Shown here: positions 13,405 to 13,425 of the stretch, one piece after another
Layout of the letters: every line of letters begins with the position of its first letter
Position numbering within the stretch: the stretch's first letter is position 1
Source: an uncultured Burkholderiales bacterium
Lineage (GTDB): Bacteria > Pseudomonadota > Gammaproteobacteria > Burkholderiales > Burkholderiaceae_D
DNA length: 13,425 bases
Direction of reading: 5' to 3'
Assembly (NCBI GenBank): GCA_937872165.1
Contig: CALMOR010000156.1
Span: forward strand, 8,491 to 21,915
Translations under genes and position numbers: made by a program
The notes under the pieces: model-generated
The model's database searches: none
What the model was told of the DNA's origin: nothing
Seen by the model: only the letters and a program-made list of their open reading frames with translations

Positions 13405-13425
13405 ATCTACACGACGACGAAGACC

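Overview
The window is GC-rich bacterial chromosome and reads as a proteobacterium, most likely a betaproteobacterium. The evidence is the dnaG-rpoD gene order of the macromolecular synthesis operon, an RpoD with a long Lys/Ala/Pro-rich N-terminal extension and a large non-conserved domain, a tRNA with encoded CCA directly after rpoD, and genes of the PEP-CTERM/exosortase surface-protein system. No mobile element, CRISPR array or rRNA was seen. Lineage is inferred from gene content only.

Layout. 1-1814: dnaG (primase), 5' end outside the window. 1815-2146: non-coding leader with a possible promoter. 2147-4366: rpoD, closed by a strong intrinsic terminator. 4483-4559: tRNA-Ile2(CAU). 4560-4804: a more AT-rich regulatory stretch with what looks like a complete sigma-54 promoter layout: an upstream direct repeat, an IHF consensus site and a -24/-12 element. 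4805-5773: a secreted PEP-CTERM protein with its own terminator. 5774-6293: 520 bases without a convincing gene, rich in perfect inverted repeats. 6294-9098 (minus): a 934-residue TPR lipoprotein matching the PrsT family of PEP-CTERM systems. 9099-9397: divergent promoter region with a 16-bp palindrome. 9398-11868: two overlapping genes for paralogous FtsX/LolC-type ABC permeases. 11884-12654 (minus): a LolA-like periplasmic protein. 12838-13404: the matching LolD/MacB-type ATPase, interrupted by an in-frame TAG codon after which the frame appears to continue as homologous sequence to the window edge.

How the parts fit. The first third is housekeeping (replication priming, housekeeping sigma factor, a decoding tRNA). 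The remainder is cell-envelope biology. A PEP-CTERM protein is exported by Sec and processed by an exosortase, which is not in this window. PrsT is a lipoprotein that co-occurs with exosortase and exopolysaccharide loci. The permease pair, ATPase and LolA-like protein together form a Lol-like set of the kind that moves lipoproteins or other lipidated or hydrophobic cargo out of the inner membrane. Adjacency of PrsT to this set suggests, but does not prove, a functional link.

The two observations most worth following are the sigma-54/IHF layout before the PEP-CTERM gene and the in-frame stop in the ATPase.
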